In this document: piece by piece, positions 8,143 through 19,813 of the stretch | Layout of the letters: every line of letters begins with the position of its first letter | How positions within the stretch are numbered: position 1 is the stretch's first letter | Assembly: GCF_900100755.1 (NCBI RefSeq) | Contig: NZ_FNCI01000007.1 | Coordinates: 62,001 to 126,000 of the forward strand | DNA length: 64,000 nt | Reading direction: 5' to 3' | From: Onishia taeanensis | GTDB taxonomy: Bacteria; Pseudomonadota; Gammaproteobacteria; Pseudomonadales; Halomonadaceae | Program-made: the position numbers and the translations under genes | Notes under the pieces: generated by a model | Databases searched by the model: none | The model's input: only the letters and a program-made list of their open reading frames with translations | What the model was told of the DNA's origin: nothing

Positions 8143-10452
8143 TCAGCCGTGGCGACGCCGCAATACCCGGGCAGCCTCGACCATGTGGGTGAGCGCGGGT
8201 TCGACCTCGGCCCAGCCACGCGTCTTGAGGCCGCAGTCCGGGTTCACCCACAGCCGCTGGGCGGGAATCCTGTCGAGCGCTTTCTCCATCAGCGCCACCA
8301 TCCAGTCGACCTCGGGAATGTTCGGGGTGTGGATATCGTAGACGCCCGGGCCGATCTCATTGGGATAGGCGAATTCCTGGAAGGCATCCAACAGTTCCAT
8401 GTCGGACCGCGAGGTTTCGATGGTGATGACGTCGGCATCCAGCGCGGCGATCGCACCAATGATGTCGTTGAACTCCGAATAGCACATGTGGGTATGAATC
8501 TGGGTCTCGTCACGCACTCCGGCCGCCGAGAGCTTGAAGGCATTCACCGCCCAGTCGAGATAGTCCTGCCAATCGCCCTGGCGCAGCGGCAAGCCTTCGC
8601 GCAGCGCCGGTTCGTCGATCTGGATCACCGCAATGCCAGCGGCCTCCAGATCCGTGACCTCGTCGCGCAGCGCCAGCGCGATCTGCCGGCAGGTGGTGGC
8701 CCGCGGCTGGTCGTCGCGCACGAAGGACCACTGCAGGATGGTCACCGGCCCGGTCAGCATGCCCTTCATCGGCTTGTCGGTGAGCGACTGGGCATATTCG
8801 CTCCAGCGCACCGTCATGGCGGCCGGGCGGGTGATATCGCCGAAGATCACCGGCGGCTTGACGCAACGCGAGCCATAGCTCTGCACCCAGCCGAAGCGCG
8901 AAAAGGCCACGCCATCGAGCTGCTCGCCGAAATACTCGACCATATCGTTGCGCTCGGCCTCACCATGCACCGGCACATCCAGGCCCAGCGCCTCCTGACG
9001 AGCGACGACGTGGGCGATTTCCTCGCGCATACAGGCTTCATAGGCCTCGAGCGTGATCTCACCGGCCTTGAAGGCACGCCGCGTCGCGCGAATATCGCCG
9101 GTCTGGGGGAAGGAGCCGATGGTCGTGGTCGGAAACAGCGGCAGCTGCAGTCGCCGCGCCTGCTTAGGCGCTCGCTCCGGGTAGGCGCTGGCCCGTTCGG
9201 CATCGGCCGCCGTGGTGGCGGCGAGGCGTGCGGCCACGTCCGGGCGATGGATGCGCGTCGAGGCCCGCCGGGCCTCCAAGGCTTCACTGGCCTCTGCCAG
9301 CCGCTGCCGATCCTCTGGCGTCGCACGCTGATCGATCAGGCGCGCAAGGCTCACCACTTCATCGAGCTTCTGGCGGGCGAAGGCCAGCCAGCCGCGCAGC
9401 TCCGGGTCCAGGGTCGCGCCCTCGCCCACCTCCCGGGCAAGATCCACCGGCACATGCAGCAAGGAGCAGCTCGGCGCCAGCCACAGCCGGTCGCCGAGGC
9501 GAAGTCGTGCCTCGGAGAGCCGCTCACGCAGCAGGGCGAGATCGGCACGCCAGATGTTGCGGCCATCAATGGCGCCGACCGACAGCACCTTGTAGCTCGG
9601 CAGGTTGTCGAGCACCGCGGTGAGCTGCTCGGGCGCGCGCACCGCATCGATATGCAGGCCGTCCACCGGCAGCCCGACGGTCAGGCGAAGGTTGTCCCCA
9701 AGGGCGCCGAAGTAGGTCGCCAGCAGCAGCTTGACCGGGGCATTGCCGAGCTGGTTATAGGCGGTCTCGTAGGCCTCTTTCCAGGCCTGGGGCAAATCCT
9801 GAACCAGCGCGGGCTCATCCAGCTGCACCCATTCCACGCCCTGACCGGCGAGACGCGCCAGCACCTGACCATAGACCGGCAGGATGGCGTCCAGCAGCTC
9901 GAGGCGCGAGAAGTCCTCGCGACCGTCCTTCTCCTTGCCGAGCCATAGCCAGGTCAGCGGGCCGGTCAGGGTGACCTTGATTCGATGCCCGGCGCCCTTG
10001 GCCTCCTCGACCTCGTCGAAGAGGCGCTCGCTCGACAGTCGAAAGCGCTGGCCTTCGTGCAGCTCGGGCACCAAATAGTGGTAGTTGGTATCGAAGTACT
10101 TGGTCATCTCGCAGGCGGCGGCCGGGGTGCCTGTCGGAGCGCGGCCGCGGGCCATGCGGAAGGTGGTGTCCAGGTCGACCACAGCCGGTGCGTCTTGCTC
10201 GGTGAAGCGCCTGGGCACGGCACCCAGCAGCGCCGAGACGTTGAGCACTTGATCGTAGAAGGCGAAGTCGCCAACGGTGATGAAGTCGAGACCGGCGGCC
10301 TGCTGGTCCTGCCAGTGGCGAGCGCGCAGCGCGCGGCCCTCGGCTTCCAGCGCTGCCTGGTCGATATCGCCCTTCCAATAGGCCTCGGTGGCTTTCTTCA
10401 GTTCGCGGTCGGCACCGATGCGCGGATAGCCGAGAATGTGAGCCAGCGTCAT
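8143..10452 (-). CDS. metE: Cobalamin-independent methionine synthase
   Basis: Transfers a methyl group from 5-methyltetrahydropteroyltriglutamate to homocysteine to make methionine in the cytoplasm. At 769 residues it has the full family length, with the duplicated barrel. The zinc site is intact: the His and Cys in [10 protein letters not shown] (about residues 653-662), Glu in VITIETSR, and Cys in [12 protein letters not shown] (near residue 737). Start [13 protein letters not shown] is canonical with AAGGAA upstream. It is divergent from metR, the arrangement in which MetR with homocysteine activates metE. Confidence 0.98.
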   Translation of the reverse strand: MTLAHILGYPRIGADRELKKATEAYWKGDIDQAALEAEGRALRARHWQDQQAAGLDFITVGDFAFYDQVLNVSALLGAVPRRFTEQDAPAVVDLDTTFRMARGRAPTGTPAAACEMTKYFDTNYHYLVPELHEGQRFRLSSERLFDEVEEAKGAGHRIKVTLTGPLTWLWLGKEKDGREDFSRLELLDAILPVYGQVLARLAGQGVEWVQLDEPALVQDLPQAWKEAYETAYNQLGNAPVKLLLATYFGALGDNLRLTVGLPVDGLHIDAVRAPEQLTAVLDNLPSYKVLSVGAIDGRNIWRADLALLRERLSEARLRLGDRLWLAPSCSLLHVPVDLAREVGEGATLDPELRGWLAFARQKLDEVVSLARLIDQRATPEDRQRLAEASEALEARRASTRIHRPDVAARLAATTAADAERASAYPERAPKQARRLQLPLFPTTTIGSFPQTGDIRATRRAFKAGEITLEAYEACMREEIAHVVARQEALGLDVPVHGEAERNDMVEYFGEQLDGVAFSRFGWVQSYGSRCVKPPVIFGDITRPAAMTVRWSEYAQSLTDKPMKGMLTGPVTILQWSFVRDDQPRATTCRQIALALRDEVTDLEAAGIAVIQIDEPALREGLPLRQGDWQDYLDWAVNAFKLSAAGVRDETQIHTHMCYSEFNDIIGAIAALDADVITIETSRSDMELLDAFQEFAYPNEIGPGVYDIHTPNIPEVDWMVALMEKALDRIPAQRLWVNPDCGLKTRGWAEVEPALTHMVEAARVLRRRHG

Positions 10453-10508
10453 GGTTATTCCTTTGTGTAATTAAGAGATACACTTGGCAATGAATTCGCC
10501 ATAAGCGA

Positions 10509-10580
10509 TGAAGGAAGTTTCGCTGGCCGCTGATAGTGAATCAAACTAAATTATCTAATCTACAACATGAAAAGCGCTCA
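10509..10580. promoter_or_regulatory. metE-metR divergent control region with MetR-box candidates
   Basis: The known MetR consensus is TGAA-N5-TTCA. One candidate with a single mismatch is TGAAAAGCGCTCA at 10568-10580, just before the metR start; a weaker one (TGAA-N5-TTTC) is at 10509-10521. The 133-base gap is AT-rich in its centre. The assignments are inferred from consensus only. Confidence 0.4.
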
Positions 10581-10585
10581 CCCAC

Positions 10586-11500
10586 ATGCTGGAACTCCGC
10601 CATCTTCGTACCCTGATTGCTCTGCGTGATGCCGGCTCGCTGGTGGAAGCCGCCGAGCGGGTCCACTTGACCCAGTCGGCCCTCTCCCATCAGCTCAAGG
10701 ATCTCGAGGAGCGCCTGGGCAATCCGCTGTTCCTGCGCAAGACCCGGCCGGTGGAGTTCACCCGCGCCGGCCAGCGCCTGCTGGCTCTTGCCGAGCAGGT
10801 CCTGCCCGAGGTGCGCATGGCCGAGCGAGACCTGGCGAGGCTCGCCGGCGACGAGCGAGGCCGGCTGCACATGGCCATCGAGTGCCACAGCTGCTTTCAG
10901 TGGCTGATGCCCACCATCGACTACTTCCGCGATCACTGGCCCGAGGTCGAGGTCGATATCCCCAGCGGCCACAACTTCGACCCGCTGCCGGCGCTGGCCC
11001 GCGAGCAGCTCGACCTGGTGATCACCGCCGATCCTCAGCCGCTGCCTGGGGTGCACTACGAGCCGCTGTTTCGCTACGAGGGGCTGTTGGCGGTCGCCAA
11101 ACAGCACCGCCTGGCCGGCAAGACCTGGATCGGCCCCGCTGAGCTCGCCAACGAGACACTGATCACCTACCCGGTGGAGCACACCCGGCTCGATGTCTTC
11201 ACGCAGTTTCTCGACCCGGCCGGGGTGCGCCCCCAGGAGATCCGCACCGCCGAGCTGACCATCATGATGATGCAGCTGGTGGCCAGCGGACGCGGCGTCT
11301 GTGCGCTGCCGAGCTGGGCGCTGACCGAATACCTGGAACGGGACTATGTGCGCGCCGTGGCGCTGGGGGAACAGGGCATGTGGAGTACGCTGTTCGCGGC
11401 GATCCGTGAGGACAGCCGCGACGCACCCTGGATGGAAGACTTTCTGCGTACCGCGCGCGAGACCTCGTTCGCGGTACTGGAGGGCATCAAGCCGGCGTGA
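10586..11500 (+). CDS. metR: LysR-type activator of methionine biosynthesis, MetR
   Basis: LysR-family regulator of 304 residues. The N-terminal winged helix-turn-helix (about residues 1-60, with VHLTQSALSHQLKDLEERLG) is followed by a substrate-binding-fold effector domain that in MetR senses homocysteine. The position divergent from metE makes the assignment firm. No strong ribosome site precedes the ATG. Its last 14 bases overlap the 3' end of the convergent sensor-kinase gene, and its stop codon sits in the loop of a hairpin (11491-11507). Confidence 0.95.
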   Translation: MLELRHLRTLIALRDAGSLVEAAERVHLTQSALSHQLKDLEERLGNPLFLRKTRPVEFTRAGQRLLALAEQVLPEVRMAERDLARLAGDERGRLHMAIECHSCFQWLMPTIDYFRDHWPEVEVDIPSGHNFDPLPALAREQLDLVITADPQPLPGVHYEPLFRYEGLLAVAKQHRLAGKTWIGPAELANETLITYPVEHTRLDVFTQFLDPAGVRPQEIRTAELTIMMMQLVASGRGVCALPSWALTEYLERDYVRAVALGEQGMWSTLFAAIREDSRDAPWMEDFLRTARETSFAVLEGIKPA

Positions 11501-13136
11501 CGCCGGCCTGCTTGAGGGGCAGCAGCAGGCTAAAGCGCGCGCCGCCGAGAGAAGGACTATCGTCGACCATCACGCTGCCGCCGTGCCAGAGCATCACCTT
11601 GTGAACGATCGACAGGCCCAGGCCATAGCCGCCTGAGCGCCGGGTGCGGCTGTCGTCGAGCCGAGCAAAGGGCTTGAAGATCTCCTCGCGCTCGCCAACC
11701 GGCACGCCAGGCCCGTCATCCTCGACGTCCAACCGCGCCACCTGACCATCGTCACTCAGGGTCAACCTGACCTGGCTAGCGGCATGCCGGCAGGCGTTGG
11801 CGACCAGGTTCTGCAGCGCCCGTTGCAGATAGCGGGGGTCTGCCACCACCTCGACAGAAGGGCCTGGCGTCACTTGCAGCGAGAGCTTGGCATGCAGCGG
11901 CGCCAGCGCCTCGACCACGTTGTCGGCCAGATCCCGGCAATCGACCAGCTCCGCTTCCTGCAGCACGCCCTGGGCGTGATCATTGCCAAGCTTGGCGTAG
12001 GTGAGGATCTCGTCGATCAGGCCGTCGAGCTCCTCGATGTCGCCGTCGATGCCGGAGAGCTGACGCCGAACTGGCCCGCTGTCGGTCATGTCCTCGACCA
12101 TTTGCACGGCGAAACGGATCCGCGCCACCGGGGTGCGCAATTCATGCGACACCGCGCGAATCATCTCCTGCTGGGCCCTCAAAAGCGCCTGCACCTGAGA
12201 AGCCATGCCGTTGAAGGCCATGCCGACCCGCCCCAGGAAGTCGCCGCTCTCGACCTTGACCCGGGTGTTCAGGTGGCCACAGGCGATTCGCGTGGCGGCC
12301 TGTTCGAGACGCGCCATTCGCGATTCCACACCCCGCACGATCATGTAGATGATCCCTGCCAGCACGCCCAGCATGGCGACCAGCAGCGACAACGACAGCG
12401 ACAGCGACATGGGCTCGAAAGCCGCCAGCGGCCCTACCTCGACCCACTGGATGCCTCCATCGGCAGCGGGAAGGCGCAGATACAGCGTCATCGCCCAGCG
12501 CTGGGGCAGCAGTTGAATCACCACCTCGGTATCACGCAGGCGGGCAATCTGGGCGGCGGGAAGATCATCGGGAGGTGCGTCGGTGAGCTGGGCCTTGATC
12601 ACCGGGCTCTGGAGGCGCTCGAGACGCTCGAGGCGCGCTTGGCCATCGACCTCGCCCAGCCACTCGCCGAGCTGGCGAGCCAGGCCCAGCAACTGCTGCT
12701 CCGATAGGCTCGCGAGTTCGGCACGCAGCATCCAAGTCTCGCCAGGCAGCTGGCGATACAGCTTCCAGCCCTGGCCATCGGCTCCACTGACCTCATCCAC
12801 TAGGGTGCGGCCATTCTCGAGGCTGGTGCGCTGAAAGAAATTGAGCGGGTAATTGCGGGTATCGTGCAGGCTCAACGTCATCGACAGCTGCTGGCTCTTG
12901 CTGGCCAGCCAGGCGTCACGACGAGGCAACGGCAGAGCCGCCAACTGAAGCGAAAGCATCGCCATCGGCGCTTCTGCCAACTGCTCGCGATAGTGGTCAT
13001 GGCGAACCTTGTCGACCAGCGCGAAGGTCGACAGGGCAAGAGCAAAAGTCAGCACCAGTGCCAGCGCCAACCAGACATAGACTCGCAGGAAGGCGCTGTC
13101 GGCCAGTGGCCGCGGCAGCAGGCGGGAGAGCATCAT
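11487..13136 (-). CDS. rstB: RstB-like sensor histidine kinase
   Basis: Membrane sensor kinase of 549 residues. TM1 is at about residues 18-40 and TM2 at about 245-268, flanking a periplasmic domain of roughly 200 residues that is longer than in E. coli RstB (433 residues in total). A HAMP domain follows, then the H-box AVSHELRTPVARIRF (His near residue 332) and the ATPase domain with NLVANACRHA, DDGPGVP and GYGLGLSIVHKV. The ATG overlaps the stop of the response-regulator gene, so translation is probably coupled. The signal is unknown. A run of hexanucleotide repeats encodes the Ser-Leu start of TM2. Confidence 0.88.
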   Translation of the reverse strand: MMLSRLLPRPLADSAFLRVYVWLALALVLTFALALSTFALVDKVRHDHYREQLAEAPMAMLSLQLAALPLPRRDAWLASKSQQLSMTLSLHDTRNYPLNFFQRTSLENGRTLVDEVSGADGQGWKLYRQLPGETWMLRAELASLSEQQLLGLARQLGEWLGEVDGQARLERLERLQSPVIKAQLTDAPPDDLPAAQIARLRDTEVVIQLLPQRWAMTLYLRLPAADGGIQWVEVGPLAAFEPMSLSLSLSLLVAMLGVLAGIIYMIVRGVESRMARLEQAATRIACGHLNTRVKVESGDFLGRVGMAFNGMASQVQALLRAQQEMIRAVSHELRTPVARIRFAVQMVEDMTDSGPVRRQLSGIDGDIEELDGLIDEILTYAKLGNDHAQGVLQEAELVDCRDLADNVVEALAPLHAKLSLQVTPGPSVEVVADPRYLQRALQNLVANACRHAASQVRLTLSDDGQVARLDVEDDGPGVPVGEREEIFKPFARLDDSRTRRSGGYGLGLSIVHKVMLWHGGSVMVDDSPSLGGARFSLLLPLKQAGVTPA

Positions 13137-13837
13137 CAGCTATCCTTGACGAACAGGTAACCCTTGCTGCGGACGGTCTTGATGCGGTGCGGCTGGTTGG
13201 GGTCGTCCCCGACCTTGGGCCGAATGCGCGACACCCTTACGTCAATGGAACGGTCCTGGCCGTCATATTTAATGCCGCGCAGCTGCGAGAAAATCTCCTC
13301 GCGGGTGAGCACCCGGCCGGCATTGCTCGCCAACAGCCACAGCAAATCGAACTCGGCGCTGGTCAAATCAATGCGCTCGCCTTCGAGCCAGGCCTCGCGA
13401 GTGGCGCTATCGATTTCCAGGTTACTGAAGGTCAGGCGCCCTTCGCCGGCCGGGATGCTGACATCGGCGCGGCGCATCAATGCCCGCATACGTGCCAATA
13501 GCACCCTGGGCTGCACGGGCTTGGGCACGTAGTCATCGGCGCCCATCTCCAGCCCCAGCACCTGGTCCATGTCATCGGTGCGGGCGGTCAACATCAGAAT
13601 CGGACCGTCATAGTCTGGCCTTGCCCGGCGGCAGATCGACAGACCGTCTTCGCCTGGCAGCATCAGGTCGAGGATCACCAGGTCCGGCTGCAATTCGACG
13701 ATCCTTTCGACCCCCTTGGCTCCATCGGCCTCTACCGTCACGGTGAAGCCATTGGCCTCGAGATAGTCTCGCGTGAGCTCCGCGAGTCGCTCGTCGTCCT
13801 CGATGATCAGGACATGATCGTGGTCATTGCTTAGCAC
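13136..13837 (-). CDS. rstA: OmpR-family response regulator, RstA-like
   Basis: DNA-binding response regulator of 233 residues. The receiver domain (about 1-115) keeps the acidic pair (IIEDDERL), the phospho-acceptor Asp near residue 56 (VILDLMLPGEDG), the Thr in LTART and the Lys in PKPVQPR. The C-terminal winged helix is at about residues 135-230 (EFDLLWLLASNAGRVLTREEI). I prefer the GTG at 13837 to an upstream ATG because the GAGGAG motif is nearer and homologues begin at the receiver domain. It is the first gene of a two-gene operon with the kinase. Confidence 0.88.
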   Translation of the reverse strand: MLSNDHDHVLIIEDDERLAELTRDYLEANGFTVTVEADGAKGVERIVELQPDLVILDLMLPGEDGLSICRRARPDYDGPILMLTARTDDMDQVLGLEMGADDYVPKPVQPRVLLARMRALMRRADVSIPAGEGRLTFSNLEIDSATREAWLEGERIDLTSAEFDLLWLLASNAGRVLTREEIFSQLRGIKYDGQDRSIDVRVSRIRPKVGDDPNQPHRIKTVRSKGYLFVKDS

Positions 13838-14272
13838 GCTCTCGCTCGCTCCTCGTTGACGTCCAGTTACTGCGATTGTCATTGGATAGCATATACCAGT
13901 CTGCATGATACCCCAGCAAAGCGGTTTTGGCTGTTATTGAGACGCATTGGACTATGGGATGCCTCCAATGAAAAAACCCTCAACCGCTCTAGGATGCGGA
14001 CTCCACGCAGCCGATTTCTCGCCCCCAAGTCAGGCACAAGATACCCACAGGTTATCCACTTGATGAAAGCTCTCGAGCACACTATCTTGTGCTGCATATC
14101 AGAAACGACACAAGATAGTGTGCTCCTAGCAACTCAGAGCACTACTGTCAAACCACGCTGTCCAAGCAGCCTGGCCCCCGGTTTCGCCCTGATGTGATCG
14201 TTGTCCAGACCCTTCGTTCAACGTCTTGGGCTCCTCTTCATCCATCAATTACCGCTAGGAAGACACGGCGCC
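13838..14272. promoter_or_regulatory. nrdA control region with paired inverted 15-mers and a DnaA-like box
   Basis: This 435-base gap between divergent rstA and nrdA has no convincing gene. It contains two inverted copies of GCACACTATCTTGTG at 14077-14091 and 14109-14123, with centres 32 bases apart (three helical turns). A possible -35 (TTGTGC, 14088-14093) falls at the end of the left copy and a possible -10 (CAAGAT, 14111-14116) falls inside the right copy, as expected of a repressor site. The paired layout is that of NrdR boxes, but the core is 14 rather than 16 bases. A DnaA-box-like TTATCCACT lies at 14052-14060; DnaA boxes control nrdAB in E. coli. Another inverted repeat (CATTGGA at 13945-13951, TCCAATG at 13964-13970) lies nearer rstA. 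Confidence 0.6.
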
Positions 14273-17176
<2,904 letters not shown>

Positions 17177-17187
17177 CGACCAAGAAG

Positions 17188-17268
17188 AAGAGGGAAGGCG
17201 GCGCAGTGCGCCGGTGAAGCAGGAAGGCGAATGACCGCCTCCTCTCGCCCGAAGGGCGCTTCCCTCTT
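17188..17268 (+). ncRNA. Cloverleaf-like structured spacer between nrdA and nrdB
   Basis: The 126-base nrdA-nrdB spacer can fold into a four-way junction. Stem P1 has 10 perfect pairs (17188-17197 with 17259-17268). Inside it are P2 (GGCGC at 17200-17204 with GCGCC at 17208-17212), P3 (AGGCG at 17225-17229 with CGCCT at 17236-17240) and P4 (CGCCC at 17246-17250 with GGGCG at 17254-17258, GAA loop). P4 abuts P1. There are no tRNA identity motifs. The nrdB ribosome site lies 20 bases further on. I infer an RNA element that may set the nrdA:nrdB ratio or guide processing; no known family is recognised. Confidence 0.45.
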
Positions 17269-17302
17269 ATCTCTTCCACCTCCGAGGAATGAGGAAGACG
17301 AC

Positions 17303-18541
17303 ATGCTGAACTGGGACGAATTTCACGAAGACGAGGCTGCGGTCGCCGACAAACCGGCCGAGGCCAAACCTGCGCCGGCCGCCGCGCCCGCTCCTGAGCC
17401 TGAGGCCGTTGCGGAAAGCGCCGGCGCCTACAAGGTCGCCGATCAGGACCGCCAGGCCCGCGCCAAGCAGTCTCTCGAAGAGCTCGATGTGGCCGCCGGC
17501 CTCGAGGAACTCGAGATGGGCGCCAAGCGCATCGAGGTCGATCAGAAGCGCATGATCAACGCCCGCGCCGACCTCAACCAGCTGGTGCCCTTCAAGTACG
17601 AGTGGGCCTGGCAGAAGTACCTGGACGGCACCGCCAACCACTGGATGCCCCAGGAAGTGAACATGAACGCCGACATCGCGCTGTGGAAGAGCGCGGACGG
17701 CCTCACCGCCGATGAGCGTCGCATCGTCGAGCGTTCACTGGGCTACTTCTCCACCGCCGACTCCCTGGTCGCCAACAACCTGGTGCTGGCCGTCTATCGC
17801 CTGATCACCAACCCCGAATGCCGCCAGTACCTGCTGCGCCAGGCCTTCGAGGAAGCGATCCACACCCACGCCTATCAGTATTGCGTGGAATCGCTGGGCA
17901 TGGACGAAGGCGAAGTCTTCAACATGTACCGCGAGGTGCCGTCTGTCGCCGCCAAGTCAGCCTGGAGCCTCAAGCACACCCAGTCGCTGTCGCGCCCGAA
18001 CTTCCAGACCGGTACTCCCGAGACCGACCAAGAGCTGCTGCGCAACCTGATCGCCTTCTACTGCGTGACCGAAGGCATCTTCTTCTACTGCGGCTTCAGC
18101 CAGATCCTGTCCATGGGCCGTCGCAACAAGATGACCGGCGTCGCCGAGCAGTTCCAGTACATCCTGCGCGACGAGTCCATGCACCTGAACTTCGGCGTCG
18201 ATATGATCAACCAGATCAAGATCGAGAATCCGCACCTGTGGACGCCGGAATTCCAGGACGAGGTCACCCAGATGATCCTCGAGGGCACCGAGCTCGAGAT
18301 CGCCTACGCGCGTGACACCATGCCGCGCGGCGTGCTGGGCATGAACGCGGCGATCATGGAGGAATACCTGCACTTCATCTGCAACCGTCGTCTGGCACAG
18401 ATCGGCTTGAAGGAGCAGTTCCCGGGCGCCAAGAACCCCTTCCCGTGGATGAGCGAGATCATCGACCTGCGCAAGGAGAAGAACTTCTTCGAGACCCGCG
18501 TGACCGAGTATCAGGTCGGCGGCGCGCTGAGCTGGGACTAA
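17303..18541 (+). CDS. nrdB: Class Ia ribonucleoside-diphosphate reductase, small (radical) subunit
   Basis: Beta subunit that houses the di-iron centre and tyrosyl radical used by NrdA. The 412-residue protein starts with a Pro/Ala/Glu-rich extension (about residues 10-50) and then the ferritin-like fold. Glu184, His187 and Tyr191 in EAIHTHAY have the spacing of E. coli Glu115, His118 and radical Tyr122; later ligands lie in the VTEGIF and RDESMHLNF segments. The ATG has GAGGAA nine bases upstream. The C-terminal tail (VGGALSWD) is the peptide that docks on NrdA. A strong terminator follows. Confidence 0.97.
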   Translation: MLNWDEFHEDEAAVADKPAEAKPAPAAAPAPEPEAVAESAGAYKVADQDRQARAKQSLEELDVAAGLEELEMGAKRIEVDQKRMINARADLNQLVPFKYEWAWQKYLDGTANHWMPQEVNMNADIALWKSADGLTADERRIVERSLGYFSTADSLVANNLVLAVYRLITNPECRQYLLRQAFEEAIHTHAYQYCVESLGMDEGEVFNMYREVPSVAAKSAWSLKHTQSLSRPNFQTGTPETDQELLRNLIAFYCVTEGIFFYCGFSQILSMGRRNKMTGVAEQFQYILRDESMHLNFGVDMINQIKIENPHLWTPEFQDEVTQMILEGTELEIAYARDTMPRGVLGMNAAIMEEYLHFICNRRLAQIGLKEQFPGAKNPFPWMSEIIDLRKEKNFFETRVTEYQVGGALSWD

Positions 18542-18577
18542 GTTCGCCAGACGCATGGCGTAACGACCGCTTCACGA

Positions 18578-18606
18578 AACACCCGCCTCCCGGCGGGTGT
18601 TTTTTG
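18578..18606 (+). terminator. Intrinsic terminator after nrdB
   Basis: A 10-bp perfect stem (18578-18587 and 18592-18601) with a four-base loop and a run of seven T residues starting in the stem. This is the strongest terminator in the window. Confidence 0.93.
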
Positions 18607-18731
18607 TCGGCCATGTCCGCCGCCCGTTAGAGGCCTGGGTCATGTTATCAATCGCCATGGTGATGACGGCTGAACCTAACCTACCGAGATCTGAACGATC
18701 CCAGGCGCTCCAGTTTGCCGGCAAGGGTTGC

Positions 18732-18763
18732 TTGACCCTTGGGTGGCACAAAGGTTCTAGGAT
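18732..18763 (+). promoter_or_regulatory. MerR-family promoter/operator upstream of the glutaredoxin-MauE gene
   Basis: TTGACC (18732-18737) and TAGGAT (18758-18763) are separated by 20 bases, the overlong spacer typical of MerR-activated promoters. Inside lies the dyad ACCCTTG-N7-CAAAGGT (18735-18741 and 18749-18755, six of seven pairs), which has the 7-7-7 layout of CueR/ZntR-type sites. No merR gene lies in the window, so the regulator would act in trans. The signal (metal or thiol stress) is inferred. Confidence 0.6.
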
Positions 18764-18823
18764 GAAGGCATCAGGCTGAAGACAAACGAATTCGGCCTCC
18801 CTCTAGCTAACACGAGGAGTGTG

Positions 18824-19603
18824 ATGCCTATGAGTAGCAGCCCTTCGACCTCGCCTTCACAGCAAAAGACGGCACGCGTGTACCGCATGAAAACGGCCGA
18901 GCACCTTTGTCCCTTTGGCCTGAAGACCGTGGACCTTCTCAAGCGCAAAGGCTATCGGGTCGATGATCGCACGCTCGAATCGCGCGAGGCGATCGAGGAC
19001 TTCAAGCAGGAAGCCGAGGTAGACACCACCCCGCAGGTCTATATCGGTGAAGACCGCGTGGGTGGCTATGAAGAGGTTCGCGAGTATCTGGGCTTGAGTG
19101 TGCCCGGCGAGAAGGAAACCACCTATCAGCCGGTCATCGCCATCTTTGCAACGTCACTGCTGATCGGGCTGGCAGTGAGCTGGGCGGCGAGCAATACCCT
19201 CATTTCAGTACGCATGCCGGAGTATGCGATTGCCACGGCCATGACGCTGCTGGGACTTCAGAAGCTGCAGGACATCGAAAGCTTCAGCACCATGTTCCTG
19301 AACTATGATCTGCTTGCCCAGCGCCATGTGCCCTATGGCTATCTTTACCCGTTCGCCGAAACCCTGGCCGGTATCCTGATGTTGGCGGGCGCCTTGATCT
19401 GGCTCGCCGCGCCCTTGGCACTGTTCATAGGCACGGTTGGCGCCATATCGGTTTTCAAAGCCGTTTATATCGACAAGCGCGAGCTGAAGTGTGCCTGCGT
19501 GGGAGGCAACAGCAAGGTGCCGCTGGGTTTCGTCTCATTGACCGAGAACCTGATCATGCTGGCCATGGGCATCTGGATGCCGTTGAAGCTGCTTATTTTC
19601 TAA
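18824..19603 (+). CDS. Glutaredoxin-MauE/DoxX fusion membrane protein
   Basis: A 259-residue two-part protein. Residues about 16-90 form a glutaredoxin fold with a monothiol-like CPFG active site (Cys29) and the TTPQVYIGEDRVGGYEEV substrate-side segment. Residues about 105-259 form a four-helix MauE/DoxX-type membrane domain ending with a CAC motif (KCACVGG, about residues 221-227). MauE-like proteins help disulfide handling of periplasmic or membrane partners. I infer electron transfer between cytosolic glutathione and the membrane CAC motif. GAGGAG lies about four bases before the ATG at 18824. The MerR-type promoter suggests induction by metal or thiol stress. Confidence 0.8.
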   Translation: MPMSSSPSTSPSQQKTARVYRMKTAEHLCPFGLKTVDLLKRKGYRVDDRTLESREAIEDFKQEAEVDTTPQVYIGEDRVGGYEEVREYLGLSVPGEKETTYQPVIAIFATSLLIGLAVSWAASNTLISVRMPEYAIATAMTLLGLQKLQDIESFSTMFLNYDLLAQRHVPYGYLYPFAETLAGILMLAGALIWLAAPLALFIGTVGAISVFKAVYIDKRELKCACVGGNSKVPLGFVSLTENLIMLAMGIWMPLKLLIF

Positions 19604-19735
19604 TGACCGACCAGCGTCTGATGTCCATGGGAAAGGCGTGCTCCCTGGCCCTCGGCGAGGCGATCGCTGCAAAAAATACCCAACTGCTATAAAGGGCCAT
19701 GCGGCGATTTTTGTCGGCCTAGTGCCACATGCGAA

Positions 19736-19776
19736 TGACGCCAGCTTGACCGGTATCAAACCAGGCCCTGGCGTCA
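19736..19776 (+). repeat. Inverted repeat before the 38-residue gene
   Basis: TGACGCCAG (19736-19744) pairs perfectly with CTGGCGTCA (19768-19776), with a 23-base loop. It lies 37 bases before the small gene and could be an operator or a leader hairpin. It has no T-run. Confidence 0.35.
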
Positions 19777-19813
19777 GGCTTTACCCTGTGAAGCATGCAC
19801 AGGAGGAGTCGCC

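Noticed and set aside
8149-9948. Long plus-strand open frame (about 599 codons) opposite metE
   Set aside because: It lies entirely antisense to an intact metE, has no ribosome site, and its composition (Arg/Gly/His/Gln-rich) is what a high-GC gene gives in the opposite frame.
14077-14123. Reading the nrdA upstream inverted repeats as a terminator
   Set aside because: There is no T-run on either side, and the position over a likely promoter fits an operator better.
13856-14197. A 113-codon plus-strand frame in the nrdA upstream region
   Set aside because: It runs through the operator repeats, lacks a ribosome site and resembles no family; the region is better explained as regulatory DNA.
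17188-17268. Interpreting the nrdA-nrdB fold as a tRNA
   Set aside because: The outer stem has 10 pairs, there is no GTTCRANNC motif, no anticodon-type seven-base loop and no CCA end.
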